The notes under the pieces are model-generated. The model saw only the letters and a list, made by a program, of their open reading frames with translations, did no database searches and was not told the DNA's origin. From Candidatus Nitrospira allomarina (GTDB lineage Bacteria; Nitrospirota; Nitrospiria; Nitrospirales; UBA8639): a DNA stretch of 64,000 nucleotides. The DNA lies in the NCBI RefSeq assembly GCF_032050975.1, contig NZ_CP116967.1, forward strand, positions 1,547,001-1,611,000. The letters are read 5' to 3'. Positions within the stretch are counted from its first letter, which is position 1. Each line of letters starts with the position of its first letter. This document shows, in pieces, positions 56,968-64,000 of this stretch. The position numbers and the translations under genes were made by a program.

Positions 56968-57507
56968 ATGTCGAGGATTGGACGAAAGCCGATATCAATT
57001 CCAAAAGGCGTCGAAGTGCGGGTCATTGATAGGAACGTTTTAGTGAAGGGGCCGTTGGGGCAACTCCAATGGGGTCTGAGCCCGGGAATAGAAGCCAGTG
57101 TAGAGAAAGAAGAAGTCTCGTTGTCCAGAAACGACGATTCAGCAAAACTTAAGGCGCTTCATGGACTAACAAGGGCGGAACTCGCTAATCAGTTAAAGGG
57201 TGTCAAAGAGGGTTTTCAGGAAAACCTTGAGGTGATGGGGGTTGGATACCGAGCGCAAATTCAAGGAAGTGAATTAAGCTTCTCTGTCGGGTATGCTCAT
57301 CCGGTGTCCATAAAATTGCCAAAAGGAGTCGATGCGTCTGTTGACAAGCAAACATCAATTTCACTTAAGGGAATTGATAAAAGAATTGTCAGCCTGGTGG
57401 CAGCCCAAATTAGAAGTATGAAGGTTCCGGATGTGTACAAACAAAAAGGTATAAAGTATGTTGGTGAAATCCTCCGTAAAAAAGCTGGCAAAGCCGGCAA
57501 AAAGTAG
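56968..57507 (+). CDS. rplF: 50S ribosomal protein L6
   Basis: Protein near the GTPase centre, 179 residues in two similar domains. MSRIGRKPISIPKGVEV and the C-terminal DVYKQKGIKYVGEILRKKAGK identify it. Confidence 0.98.
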   Translation: MSRIGRKPISIPKGVEVRVIDRNVLVKGPLGQLQWGLSPGIEASVEKEEVSLSRNDDSAKLKALHGLTRAELANQLKGVKEGFQENLEVMGVGYRAQIQGSELSFSVGYAHPVSIKLPKGVDASVDKQTSISLKGIDKRIVSLVAAQIRSMKVPDVYKQKGIKYVGEILRKKAGKAGKK

Positions 57508-57516
57508 GTTGAATTT

Positions 57517-57882
57517 GTGAATATACTGGAAAAACAAAAAAGGTTGAATAAGCGGAGTCGGCGGGTACGGTTACGCATTGTAGGTTTATCTTCTCGTCCA
57601 CGATTAAGTGTGTTTAGGAGTAATTCTCATATTTATGCCCAAATTATAGATGATACGGATGGTCGTACCTTGGTTTCGGCCTCATCCTGTGACCCTGGCT
57701 TAAAGGATAAAATAAAATCTGGTGGGAATATTGAAGCAGCCAAGATGGTGGGACAGGCAATTGCTGAACGGGCAAAGGCCATCCCAATTGAGCTAGTGGT
57801 GTTTGATCGAGGTGGCAGATTGTATCATGGCCGGGTCAAGGCATTGGCGGATGCTGCTCGTTCAGGTGGGTTAAAATTCTAA
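57517..57882 (+). CDS. rplR: 50S ribosomal protein L18
   Basis: 5S-rRNA-binding protein, 121 residues from a GTG at 57517, 9 bases after rpl[21 protein letters not shown] and [20 protein letters not shown] are typical. Confidence 0.97.
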   Translation: MNILEKQKRLNKRSRRVRLRIVGLSSRPRLSVFRSNSHIYAQIIDDTDGRTLVSASSCDPGLKDKIKSGGNIEAAKMVGQAIAERAKAIPIELVVFDRGGRLYHGRVKALADAARSGGLKF

Positions 57883-57926
57883 TCATGCCCAGCCCCAATT
57901 TTTGCTAAAGGGAAGGATTCACTTCT

Positions 57927-58421
57927 GTGAGGGTTAATGTTGAAGAACTCAATTTAAAAGATAAGCCGGTGGTAATTAACCGTGTGGCCAAAGTGGTGAA
58001 AGGGGGGAAGCGGTTTTCCTTTTCAGCCTTGGTTGTTGTGGGCGATGGCGATGGTTGGGTGGGTGTAGGGAAAGGTAAAGCGACCGAAGTTCCATCTGCC
58101 ATTGCCAAGGCCGTGGCTCACGCAAAAAAAAATCTTATCAGGATTCCCCTTAAATCTAATACTATTCCCCATGAGGTACATGGGTATTTCGGGGGAGAGC
58201 ATATTGTCTTGAAACCGGCAAAGCAAGGTACGGGTATCATCGCTGGAGGAGCAGTACGTTCGTTACTGGAGGTGGCTGGTGCTCAGAATATTGTTGCGAA
58301 AACCCTAGGTCGTGGTAATCCATTTAATGCCGTGAGGGCAACCATTGAAGGCTTGAGCCAACTGCGTGATCCCTATGAAGTAAGAGAGATGCGTCGAACA
58401 GCCGTCGGGATGGAAGATTAA
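57927..58421 (+). CDS. rpsE: 30S ribosomal protein S5
   Basis: Decoding-fidelity protein, 164 residues from a GTG at 57927. It contains [21 protein letters not shown] and [24 protein letters not shown] and the residues around it look normal. Confidence 0.97.
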   Translation: MRVNVEELNLKDKPVVINRVAKVVKGGKRFSFSALVVVGDGDGWVGVGKGKATEVPSAIAKAVAHAKKNLIRIPLKSNTIPHEVHGYFGGEHIVLKPAKQGTGIIAGGAVRSLLEVAGAQNIVAKTLGRGNPFNAVRATIEGLSQLRDPYEVREMRRTAVGMED

Positions 58422-58456
58422 TTGATATTCAAAAAACCAGTGAGGAAACCTGGATC

Positions 58457-58645
58457 ATGGTAACACCAAGCAATCTCTCAATTACATTAAAGCGGAGCAC
58501 AATAGGCCATCCAGATAAGATGCGTGTGGTTTTACTGGGGCTCGGACTTAGGAAAATCGGACAGACTGTCAGTCGTCCGGATACAGAACAGGTACGTGGA
58601 TTAATTTATAAGGTCAGGCATCTTATTGAGGTTGCTGTTTCATGA
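58457..58645 (+). CDS. rpmD: 50S ribosomal protein L30
   Basis: Small protein of 62 residues. LSITLKRSTIGHPDKMR and LGLRKIGQTVSRPDTEQVRG fit L30. The stop overlaps rplO (ATGA). Confidence 0.95.
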   Translation: MVTPSNLSITLKRSTIGHPDKMRVVLLGLGLRKIGQTVSRPDTEQVRGLIYKVRHLIEVAVS

Positions 58646-59052
58646 AACTACACGATTTACATCCGTCTCCTGGTTCAAAAACCAAGAAAAAACGCCTTGG
58701 CCGTGGCCCTGGGTCCGGGCTAGGGAAGACAGCCGGGAAAGGGCATAAAGGTTTATTGGCCCGTTCCGGTCGAGCTAATCAAGCTGGGTTTGAAGGTGGG
58801 CAAATGCCACTTGCCCGCAGATTGCCCAAACGCGGGTTTACAAATATTTTCAGGATACAATATTCTGTGGTAAATCTTAAGGATCTAGTTTCTCAGGAAA
58901 AAACCACGAATTTTAATCCAACGGTTTTTAAGGAAATTGGGCTAACAAAAGGGCGAAATGCCCAGGTCAAAATTCTTGGTACTGGGGAAATTGATCGCCC
59001 GATTGTTGTTGAAGCACATAAGTTTAGTGATACTGCCAGACAAAAAAATTGA
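58642..59052 (+). CDS. rplO: 50S ribosomal protein L15
   Basis: 136 residues. MKLHDLHPSPGSKTKKKRLG, then the glycine-rich GRGPGSGLGKTAGKGHKG, and GFEGGQMPLARRLPKRGF. It is a little short of the usual length at the C-terminus, which ends FSDTARQKN. Confidence 0.95.
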   Translation: MKLHDLHPSPGSKTKKKRLGRGPGSGLGKTAGKGHKGLLARSGRANQAGFEGGQMPLARRLPKRGFTNIFRIQYSVVNLKDLVSQEKTTNFNPTVFKEIGLTKGRNAQVKILGTGEIDRPIVVEAHKFSDTARQKN

Positions 59053-59084
59053 GAATGCCGGTGGGCAAGTAAAGGTGATCGGCC

Positions 59085-60398
59085 GTGCTTGAACGGCTTA
59101 TCACGAGCCTTCAAAATATCTTCAAAATTCCGGAGTTGCGTAGCCGGGTAATATTTACCTTGTCTATGCTTGCAGTTTATCGGATTGGGGCTCATGTCCC
59201 CACCCCCGGAATCAATAATGAAGAGCTGTTCAAGTTTCTCACCGAAAGAGGTGGGGCTCTCATGGGCTTCCTCGATATTTTCTCGGGAGGTGCTTTATCG
59301 AGGCTCACGATTTTCGCATTGGGCATTATGCCCTATATTAGTGCCTCGATCATATTACAGCTTCTCACGGTCGTTGTTCCGCATCTTTCGAAATTAGCAA
59401 AAGAAGGTGAGCGAGGAAGAAAGACGATCATTCAATACACCAGGTATGGAACGATCCTAATTGCCCTGATTCAAGGATTTGGTATTGCTCTCGGTTTGGA
59501 AGGTATGAATGATGGAGCATTTGTTCTTGACCCTGGTTGGTCCTTTCGGTTGATGACAGTGATTACGTTGGTAGCTGGTACCGCCTTCCTGATGTGGTTA
59601 GGAGAGCAAATAACTGAACGGGGTGTTGGAAATGGTATTTCGCTTATCATATTTTCCGGCATAGTTGCCAGTCTTCCTAGTGCAGTCGTTCAAACCTTTG
59701 ATTTATATCAGGTTGGTCAAATCAGTCTCCTTTTACTATTAGTCCTTGGTGTCGTTATGCTTGCCGTTATGGGGGCTATAGTTTTTTTAGAAAGTGGACG
59801 AAGAAAAATTGCGGTGCAATATGCCAAGCGAATAGTTGGGCGACGGGTATATGGTGGACAAAATACCCATATTCCTTTAAAAATTAATACGGCTGGTGTT
59901 ATTCCGCCCATTTTTGCGTCTTCAATTATTGCGTTTCCAGCCACGATTGCCAGTTTTATACAAGTACCCTGGGTTCAAAGCATCGGGTCTCAATTGGCTC
60001 CAGGATCCTTACTTTATACAATGCTATATGTTGGAATGATTATCTTTTTCTGTTTCTTCTATACAGCTGTGGTGCTAAATCCTGTTGATATGGCTGACAA
60101 CATGAAGAAATATGGAGGATTTATACCAGGGATACGACCTGGACAAAAGACTGCAGACTTTATTTATAAGGTATTGACCAGAATTACATTTGCTGGAGCC
60201 ATTTATCTGGCAATCGTATGTGTAATTCCAGAATTATTGATTTACCGACTTAATATGCCTTTTTATTTTGGAGGCACATCACTTTTGATTGTCATTGGGG
60301 TGGGGTTGGATACTGCACAACAAATAGAAAATCATATGCTCATGCGGAATTATGAAGGTTTTCTTGGGAAAGGTTCCTTAAAAGGGAGAAGTGGGTAA
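59085..60398 (+). CDS. secY: preprotein translocase subunit SecY
   Basis: Ten-span channel protein of the Sec pathway, 437 residues from a GTG at 59085 (AAAGGTGAT upstream). The plug and pore regions ([23 protein letters not shown]) and the cytoplasmic loop [13 protein letters not shown] are conserved. Its partner SecE is encoded at 33957 in the same window. Confidence 0.97.
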   Translation: MLERLITSLQNIFKIPELRSRVIFTLSMLAVYRIGAHVPTPGINNEELFKFLTERGGALMGFLDIFSGGALSRLTIFALGIMPYISASIILQLLTVVVPHLSKLAKEGERGRKTIIQYTRYGTILIALIQGFGIALGLEGMNDGAFVLDPGWSFRLMTVITLVAGTAFLMWLGEQITERGVGNGISLIIFSGIVASLPSAVVQTFDLYQVGQISLLLLLVLGVVMLAVMGAIVFLESGRRKIAVQYAKRIVGRRVYGGQNTHIPLKINTAGVIPPIFASSIIAFPATIASFIQVPWVQSIGSQLAPGSLLYTMLYVGMIIFFCFFYTAVVLNPVDMADNMKKYGGFIPGIRPGQKTADFIYKVLTRITFAGAIYLAIVCVIPELLIYRLNMPFYFGGTSLLIVIGVGLDTAQQIENHMLMRNYEGFLGKGSLKGRSG

Positions 60399-60402
60399 CA
60401 GA

Positions 60403-61053
60403 ATGAGGGTAATTTTTCTAGGCCCTCCTGGAGTTGGAAAAGGAACCCAGGCAGATTTTATTGCCAAAAAGTTCAGTATTCAAAAACTTTCAACAGGAGA
60501 TTTGCTGAGAGAGAGCGTTGAAAGGGGCACCAAACTTGGAAATGAAGCAAAAATTTTTATGGAGCGTGGTGAATTAGTTCCTGATGAAATCGTGATTGGG
60601 TTAGTTGAAGAAAAATTACATTCTCCTGAATGCCGAAATGGTTTTCTTTTAGATGGATTCCCTCGAACTGTAGCCCAAGCCAATAAGTTGTCTTCGTTTT
60701 TGGAAGGGAATGGGGAGGCCATTGATCGGGTGATATATTTTTACCTTCCCCAGGCGGATATAATTGAACGAATAAGCGGGAGACGAAGTTGCCCAAAATG
60801 TAAGGCCGTATATCATCTTAAGTCCATCCCACCAAAAAAACAGGGGGTGTGCAATGTATGTGATATCCCCCTTATTCAGCGAAATGATGATAAGCCGGAA
60901 ACCATTCAATCCCGATTGGTGGTATATCAAAAACAAACAGAGCCCTTAATTCAATATTATAAGGAAAGGGGAATTCTTTCCGAATTGGATGGATCAGGGG
61001 TAGTTTCTGCAGTTCGGGAGCGATTGGTAGCTCTCCTAACGCAACCCGGATAG
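60403..61053 (+). CDS. adk: adenylate kinase with zinc-binding lid
   Basis: Interconverts ATP, ADP and AMP, 216 residues. P-loop GPPGVGKGT at 7-15, DGFPRT near 84. Cys130, 133, 150 and 153 (CPKC, CNVC) give a zinc lid, as in Gram-positive-like enzymes. The ATG at 60403 gives the standard MRVIFLGPP. A GTG at 60391 would overlap secY. Confidence 0.96.
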   Translation: MRVIFLGPPGVGKGTQADFIAKKFSIQKLSTGDLLRESVERGTKLGNEAKIFMERGELVPDEIVIGLVEEKLHSPECRNGFLLDGFPRTVAQANKLSSFLEGNGEAIDRVIYFYLPQADIIERISGRRSCPKCKAVYHLKSIPPKKQGVCNVCDIPLIQRNDDKPETIQSRLVVYQKQTEPLIQYYKERGILSELDGSGVVSAVRERLVALLTQPG

Positions 61054-61054
61054 A

Positions 61055-61807
61055 ATGATCATCATAAAAACGGCTGAGGAAATTGAACTTATTGCTCGTG
61101 CCGGTAAAATTGTTACTCAATGTCATCAATTGCTGGTTCATGAAGTAAAGCCCGGTATAACTACACTGGAATTAGATAGACTTACAGAGGAATGTATTCT
61201 AGATTTGGGCGGAATTCCAGCATTTAAAGGGTATAGGAACTATCCCAATAGCCTCTGTGCATCCATTAATGAAGAAGTGGTGCATGGAATACCCTCAAAG
61301 CGTGAGTTGAAGGACGGAGACATCATTGGATTGGATGTGGGTGCCATTGTGGAAGGGTTTTACGGAGATGGAGCCGTGACGGTTTCAGTTGGGGCGGTGC
61401 CTGAGGATACTCAATCATTGATTGCGGTCACTCGAGAAGCTTTACGTAATGGAATTGAACAGGCTGTAGTGGGTAATCGCCTTTCGGATATATCATTTGC
61501 AATCCAAACGCATGTAGAAAGGCATGGTTATTCGGTTGTCCGTGATTTTGTGGGCCATGGTATTGGGCGTCAGTTGCACGAAGAACCGCAAGTTCCAAAT
61601 TATGGGAGACCCGGACAGGGGCCACGATTAAAGCCTGGGATGGTACTTGCTATAGAACCAATGGTAAACCTAGGAGGGTCTGCAGTCAAAGTTCTTAAAG
61701 ACGGATGGACGGCAGTGACTTGCGATAGATCACTCTCTGCTCACTTTGAGCATACCATCACAATAGAAGCAAATGGTCCCCCTCGCATTTTAACAGGATG
61801 GTCCTAG
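61055..61807 (+). CDS. map: methionine aminopeptidase type I
   Basis: Removes N-terminal methionine, 250 residues. The metal ligands are present in DVGAIVEGFYGDGAV (two Asp), GHGIG (His), IEPMV (Glu) and HFEHTITI (His, Glu). It begins one base after adk. map between adk and infA is usual. Confidence 0.97.
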   Translation: MIIIKTAEEIELIARAGKIVTQCHQLLVHEVKPGITTLELDRLTEECILDLGGIPAFKGYRNYPNSLCASINEEVVHGIPSKRELKDGDIIGLDVGAIVEGFYGDGAVTVSVGAVPEDTQSLIAVTREALRNGIEQAVVGNRLSDISFAIQTHVERHGYSVVRDFVGHGIGRQLHEEPQVPNYGRPGQGPRLKPGMVLAIEPMVNLGGSAVKVLKDGWTAVTCDRSLSAHFEHTITIEANGPPRILTGWS

Positions 61808-61831
61808 GGTGGAGGTTAAGTAAATTTCCTC

Positions 61832-62050
61832 ATGGGGAAAGAAGATATTATTGAAGTTCAAGGGTCGGTTACTGAAACTTTGCCGAATGCGATGTTTCGG
61901 GTTCAGTTGGAAAATGGGCATAAAATTTTAGCTCATATTTCAGGAAAGATGCGAATGCATTTTATAAGAATTTTGCCAGGAGATAAGGTCACAGTGGAAC
62001 TATCTCCATATGACCTGACTCGTGGACGGATTACCTATCGGTTTAAATAG
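61832..62050 (+). CDS. infA: translation initiation factor IF-1
   Basis: Small OB-fold factor blocking the A site, 72 residues. [34 protein letters not shown] and [16 protein letters not shown] are typical. Confidence 0.98.
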   Translation: MGKEDIIEVQGSVTETLPNAMFRVQLENGHKILAHISGKMRMHFIRILPGDKVTVELSPYDLTRGRITYRFK

Positions 62051-62061
62051 AGGTTGTTATC

Positions 62062-62175
62062 GTGAAAGTCAAATCATCAGTAAAACCTATTTGTGTTAAA
62101 TGTAAGGTCATTCGCCGCAAAGGGGTTGTAAGGGTGCTGTGCACAAATCCCAAACACAAGCAGCGACAAGGCTGA
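62062..62175 (+). CDS. rpmJ: 50S ribosomal protein L36 (zinc-type)
   Basis: Smallest ribosomal protein, 37 residues from a GTG at 62062: [15 protein letters not shown] onwards. Cys11, Cys14, Cys27 and His32 form the zinc site. It lies 11 bases after infA, its usual place. Confidence 0.96.
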   Translation: MKVKSSVKPICVKCKVIRRKGVVRVLCTNPKHKQRQG

Positions 62176-62238
62176 GATGCGTTGATGTTCGGTAGGGATT
62201 GATTAATTTAATCCCCAAAGAAGAGAGGAAAGTAAGCA

Positions 62239-62610
62239 ATGGCTCGAATTGCAGGCGTAGAGTTGCCGGTAGGAAAACGGATTGACGTCGGATTAACTTA
62301 TATTTTTGGGATTGGTCCGGCCAGTTCGCGAGATATATTACGAAAGACAGGAGTGGCTCCTGAAACAAGGGTAAAGGACCTGCATGAAGATGAGGTCGTC
62401 CGTTTACGTGAGACAATTGATAAGGATTATGACGTAGAGGGTGACCTAAGGAAAGAAGTCACGATGAGTATTAAGCGTTTGATGGATATTGGCACTTATC
62501 GAGGGCTACGACATCGGAAGGGTCTGCCTGTAAGAGGCCAAAGAACGAAAACTAATTCACGAACGAGAAAAGGACGACGTGGAGCGATTGGCGGAAAAGT
62601 CAGGAAATAA
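62239..62610 (+). CDS. rpsM: 30S ribosomal protein S13
   Basis: Head protein bridging to the 50S subunit, 123 residues. It starts [20 protein letters not shown] and has [19 protein letters not shown] at the end. Confidence 0.98.
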   Translation: MARIAGVELPVGKRIDVGLTYIFGIGPASSRDILRKTGVAPETRVKDLHEDEVVRLRETIDKDYDVEGDLRKEVTMSIKRLMDIGTYRGLRHRKGLPVRGQRTKTNSRTRKGRRGAIGGKVRK

Positions 62611-62630
62611 GCTGCTGAAAGGGATCTTTC

Positions 62631-63014
62631 ATGAGTGTTAAAAAGGGAAAAAAGAAGGAAAGAAAAGTTTTACAAGTTGGGATCGTGCATATCATGGCCT
62701 CTTTTAATAATACTATCGTGACGATCACGGATATGACCGGTGGGGCTGTAACTTGGGCTAGTGCAGGTAGCCAGGGATTTAAGGGATCGAGAAAGAGTAC
62801 CCCTTTTGCCGCTACGCGTGCCGGTGAAGTGGCTGCAAAAAAGGCCATGGAGTTTGGCCTTCGACAAGTGGATGTCTATGTGAATGGCCCTGGATCTGGA
62901 CGAGAAGCCGCAGTGAGGGCACTTCAGTCCGCTGGCTTGCGGGTCAATCTTATTCGTGATGTGACACCGATACCCCATAATGGGTGTCGGCCTCCAAAAC
63001 GAAGACGGGTCTAA
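62631..63014 (+). CDS. rpsK: 30S ribosomal protein S11
   Basis: Platform protein near the mRNA exit, 127 residues. [24 protein letters not shown]-type turn ([13 protein letters not shown]) and the end [18 protein letters not shown] are marks of S11. Confidence 0.98.
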   Translation: MSVKKGKKKERKVLQVGIVHIMASFNNTIVTITDMTGGAVTWASAGSQGFKGSRKSTPFAATRAGEVAAKKAMEFGLRQVDVYVNGPGSGREAAVRALQSAGLRVNLIRDVTPIPHNGCRPPKRRRV

Positions 63015-63078
63015 TTTCATAGAGGGATCTTTTTAAATTATCGGTTTTTCGTGAACTGGAGATAGGGGGAGAAAGTCC

Positions 63079-63708
63079 ATGGCCAAATATACTGGTCCTG
63101 TATGTCGGTTATGTCGGCGTGAAGGGGTAAAGCTATTTTTAAAAGGAACCAGGTGTATGACTGAGAAATGCGCAATTGAGCGCCGAAGTTATCCACCTGG
63201 ACAGCATGGGCAATCGCGCCGAGGGCGTGCGACGGAATACGGCACTCAGCTTAGGGAAAAACAAAAGCTTCGACGTGTGTATGGTATGCAGGAGCGACAA
63301 TTCCTCAATACTTACCACCGAGCGGTTCGCCGGAAGGGAATTACGGGCGAACATTTGTTGAGCTTGCTTGAACGCAGACTTGATAACGTTGTCTATCGCC
63401 TAGGTTTTGCCTCATCACGTGGCCAAGCGAGACAGTTGGTCAATCACGGGCATGTGATGTTAAATGGTCGAAAAGTCACAATTGCTTCGGTAACTGTGAA
63501 CATTGGGGATATTGTCGAAATTAAGGAAAAGAGTCGTCAGCTTGTACCGGTCCAAGCCGCTCTAGAAATTACTAGTGGCCGGGGAGTGCCGAATTGGTTA
63601 GAGATGGAGCGAAATATATTGAAGGGTACCGTCCAAGCCATTCCCACTAAGCAGGACATTGATGTATTGGTCAATGAACAAATTGTAGTGGAGCTGTACT
63701 CACGGTAA
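63079..63708 (+). CDS. rpsD: 30S ribosomal protein S4 (zinc-type)
   Basis: Primary assembly protein, 209 residues. MAKYTGPVCRLCRREGVKL with four cysteines (9, 12, 26, 31) is the metal-binding S4 form. The S4 RNA-binding domain (ERRLDNVVYRLGFASSRGQA) follows. AGGGGGAG precedes the start. Confidence 0.98.
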   Translation: MAKYTGPVCRLCRREGVKLFLKGTRCMTEKCAIERRSYPPGQHGQSRRGRATEYGTQLREKQKLRRVYGMQERQFLNTYHRAVRRKGITGEHLLSLLERRLDNVVYRLGFASSRGQARQLVNHGHVMLNGRKVTIASVTVNIGDIVEIKEKSRQLVPVQAALEITSGRGVPNWLEMERNILKGTVQAIPTKQDIDVLVNEQIVVELYSR

Positions 63709-63789
63709 TTGTATTGCCGGAGATAGAGCGGATGTTGCGAATTGATCACTTACATGGCCTTGGGACCAAGAAAGGGAGACGCGATCCTT

Positions 63790-64000
63790 ATGATAAATAG
63801 CATGAAGGATTTCCAAATACCAACGAAGCTGGAATTGGAAAAGGACAGTGCTTCACCTACTTATGGCAAGTTTACAGCTGAGCCATTTGAACGAGGGTTT
63901 GGGACCACGATGGGGAATTCCCTTAGGCGGGTTTTACTTTCTTCGCTACCTGGGGCGGCTGTCACCTCCGTAAAAATTGAGGGGGTATATCATGAGTTTT
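63790..64000 (+). CDS. rpoA: RNA polymerase alpha subunit, N-terminal fragment
   Basis: Partial gene cut by the window end, 70 codons seen. From the ATG at 63790: [18 protein letters not shown], then [20 protein letters not shown], the typical start of the alpha N-terminal domain (assembly domain). A second ATG at 63802 is an alternative. AAGGGAG lies 11 bases before the first ATG. It ends the alpha operon of the superoperon. Confidence 0.96.
   Translation, partial: MINSMKDFQIPTKLELEKDSASPTYGKFTAEPFERGFGTTMGNSLRRVLLSSLPGAAVTSVKIEGVYHEF

Noticed and set aside
1-64000. CRISPR arrays, transposons, prophage or insertion sequences
   Set aside because: None seen. The only long repeat is the tuf pair, and no transposase, integrase or repeat-spacer pattern was found.

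Overview
The window looks like the chromosome of a Gram-negative, non-photosynthetic bacterium, most probably Nitrospirota (Nitrospira or a close relative). This is inferred from gene content and not proven. The pointers are a Pup gene (prokaryotic ubiquitin-like protein), a protein built of tandem PCP_red domains, predicted periplasmic and lipoprotein signal sequences, and moderate G+C. Almost everything on the + strand is housekeeping. The few minus-strand genes are the accessory part.

Layout. 165-2046: rpsF-ssb-rpsR, then yceD-rpmF. 2092-8473: a complete type II fatty-acid synthesis cluster (plsX, fabH, a FabL-like enoyl-ACP reductase, fabD, fabG, acpP, fabF), followed by rnc and a secreted cyclophilin. 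10076-11718 (minus): a beta-propeller protein translationally coupled to a small Cys-rich protein. 11929-14836: folD, panB, a terminator-like hairpin and an isolated methyltransferase. 14983-26018: a long run pheA-hisC-aroF-tyrA-aroA-cmk-plsC-rpsA-sppA-IHF/HU-PCP_red protein, which links aromatic amino-acid synthesis to nucleotide, lipid and translation genes. 26073-27963 (minus): viroplasmin-RNase HI and a TPR lipoprotein. 28098-31622: tRNA-Val(CAC), pup, a bifunctional RelA/SpoT and a DUF192 protein. 31932-36897: tRNA-Tyr, -Gly, -Thr, tuf, rpmG, tRNA-Trp, secE, nusG, rplK, rplA and an in-frame rplJ-rplL fusion. 36993-45169: rpoB and rpoC. 45301 to the end: an uninterrupted str-S10-spc-alpha ribosomal superoperon with a second, identical tuf, running into rpoA, which is cut by the window edge.

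The most unusual items are these. L10 is fused in frame to L7/L12, and a good internal ribosome-binding site and ATG would also make free L7/L12. A stand-alone Pup gene ends directly in Gly-Gly-Glu and has a near-perfect Shine-Dalgarno. A four-repeat PCP_red protein is tucked behind an IHF/HU gene. A FabL-type (YX6K) enoyl reductase sits inside the fab cluster. The two tuf copies are identical and their boundaries are abrupt.

All functional calls rest on reading protein motifs and gene order by eye. No database search was run.
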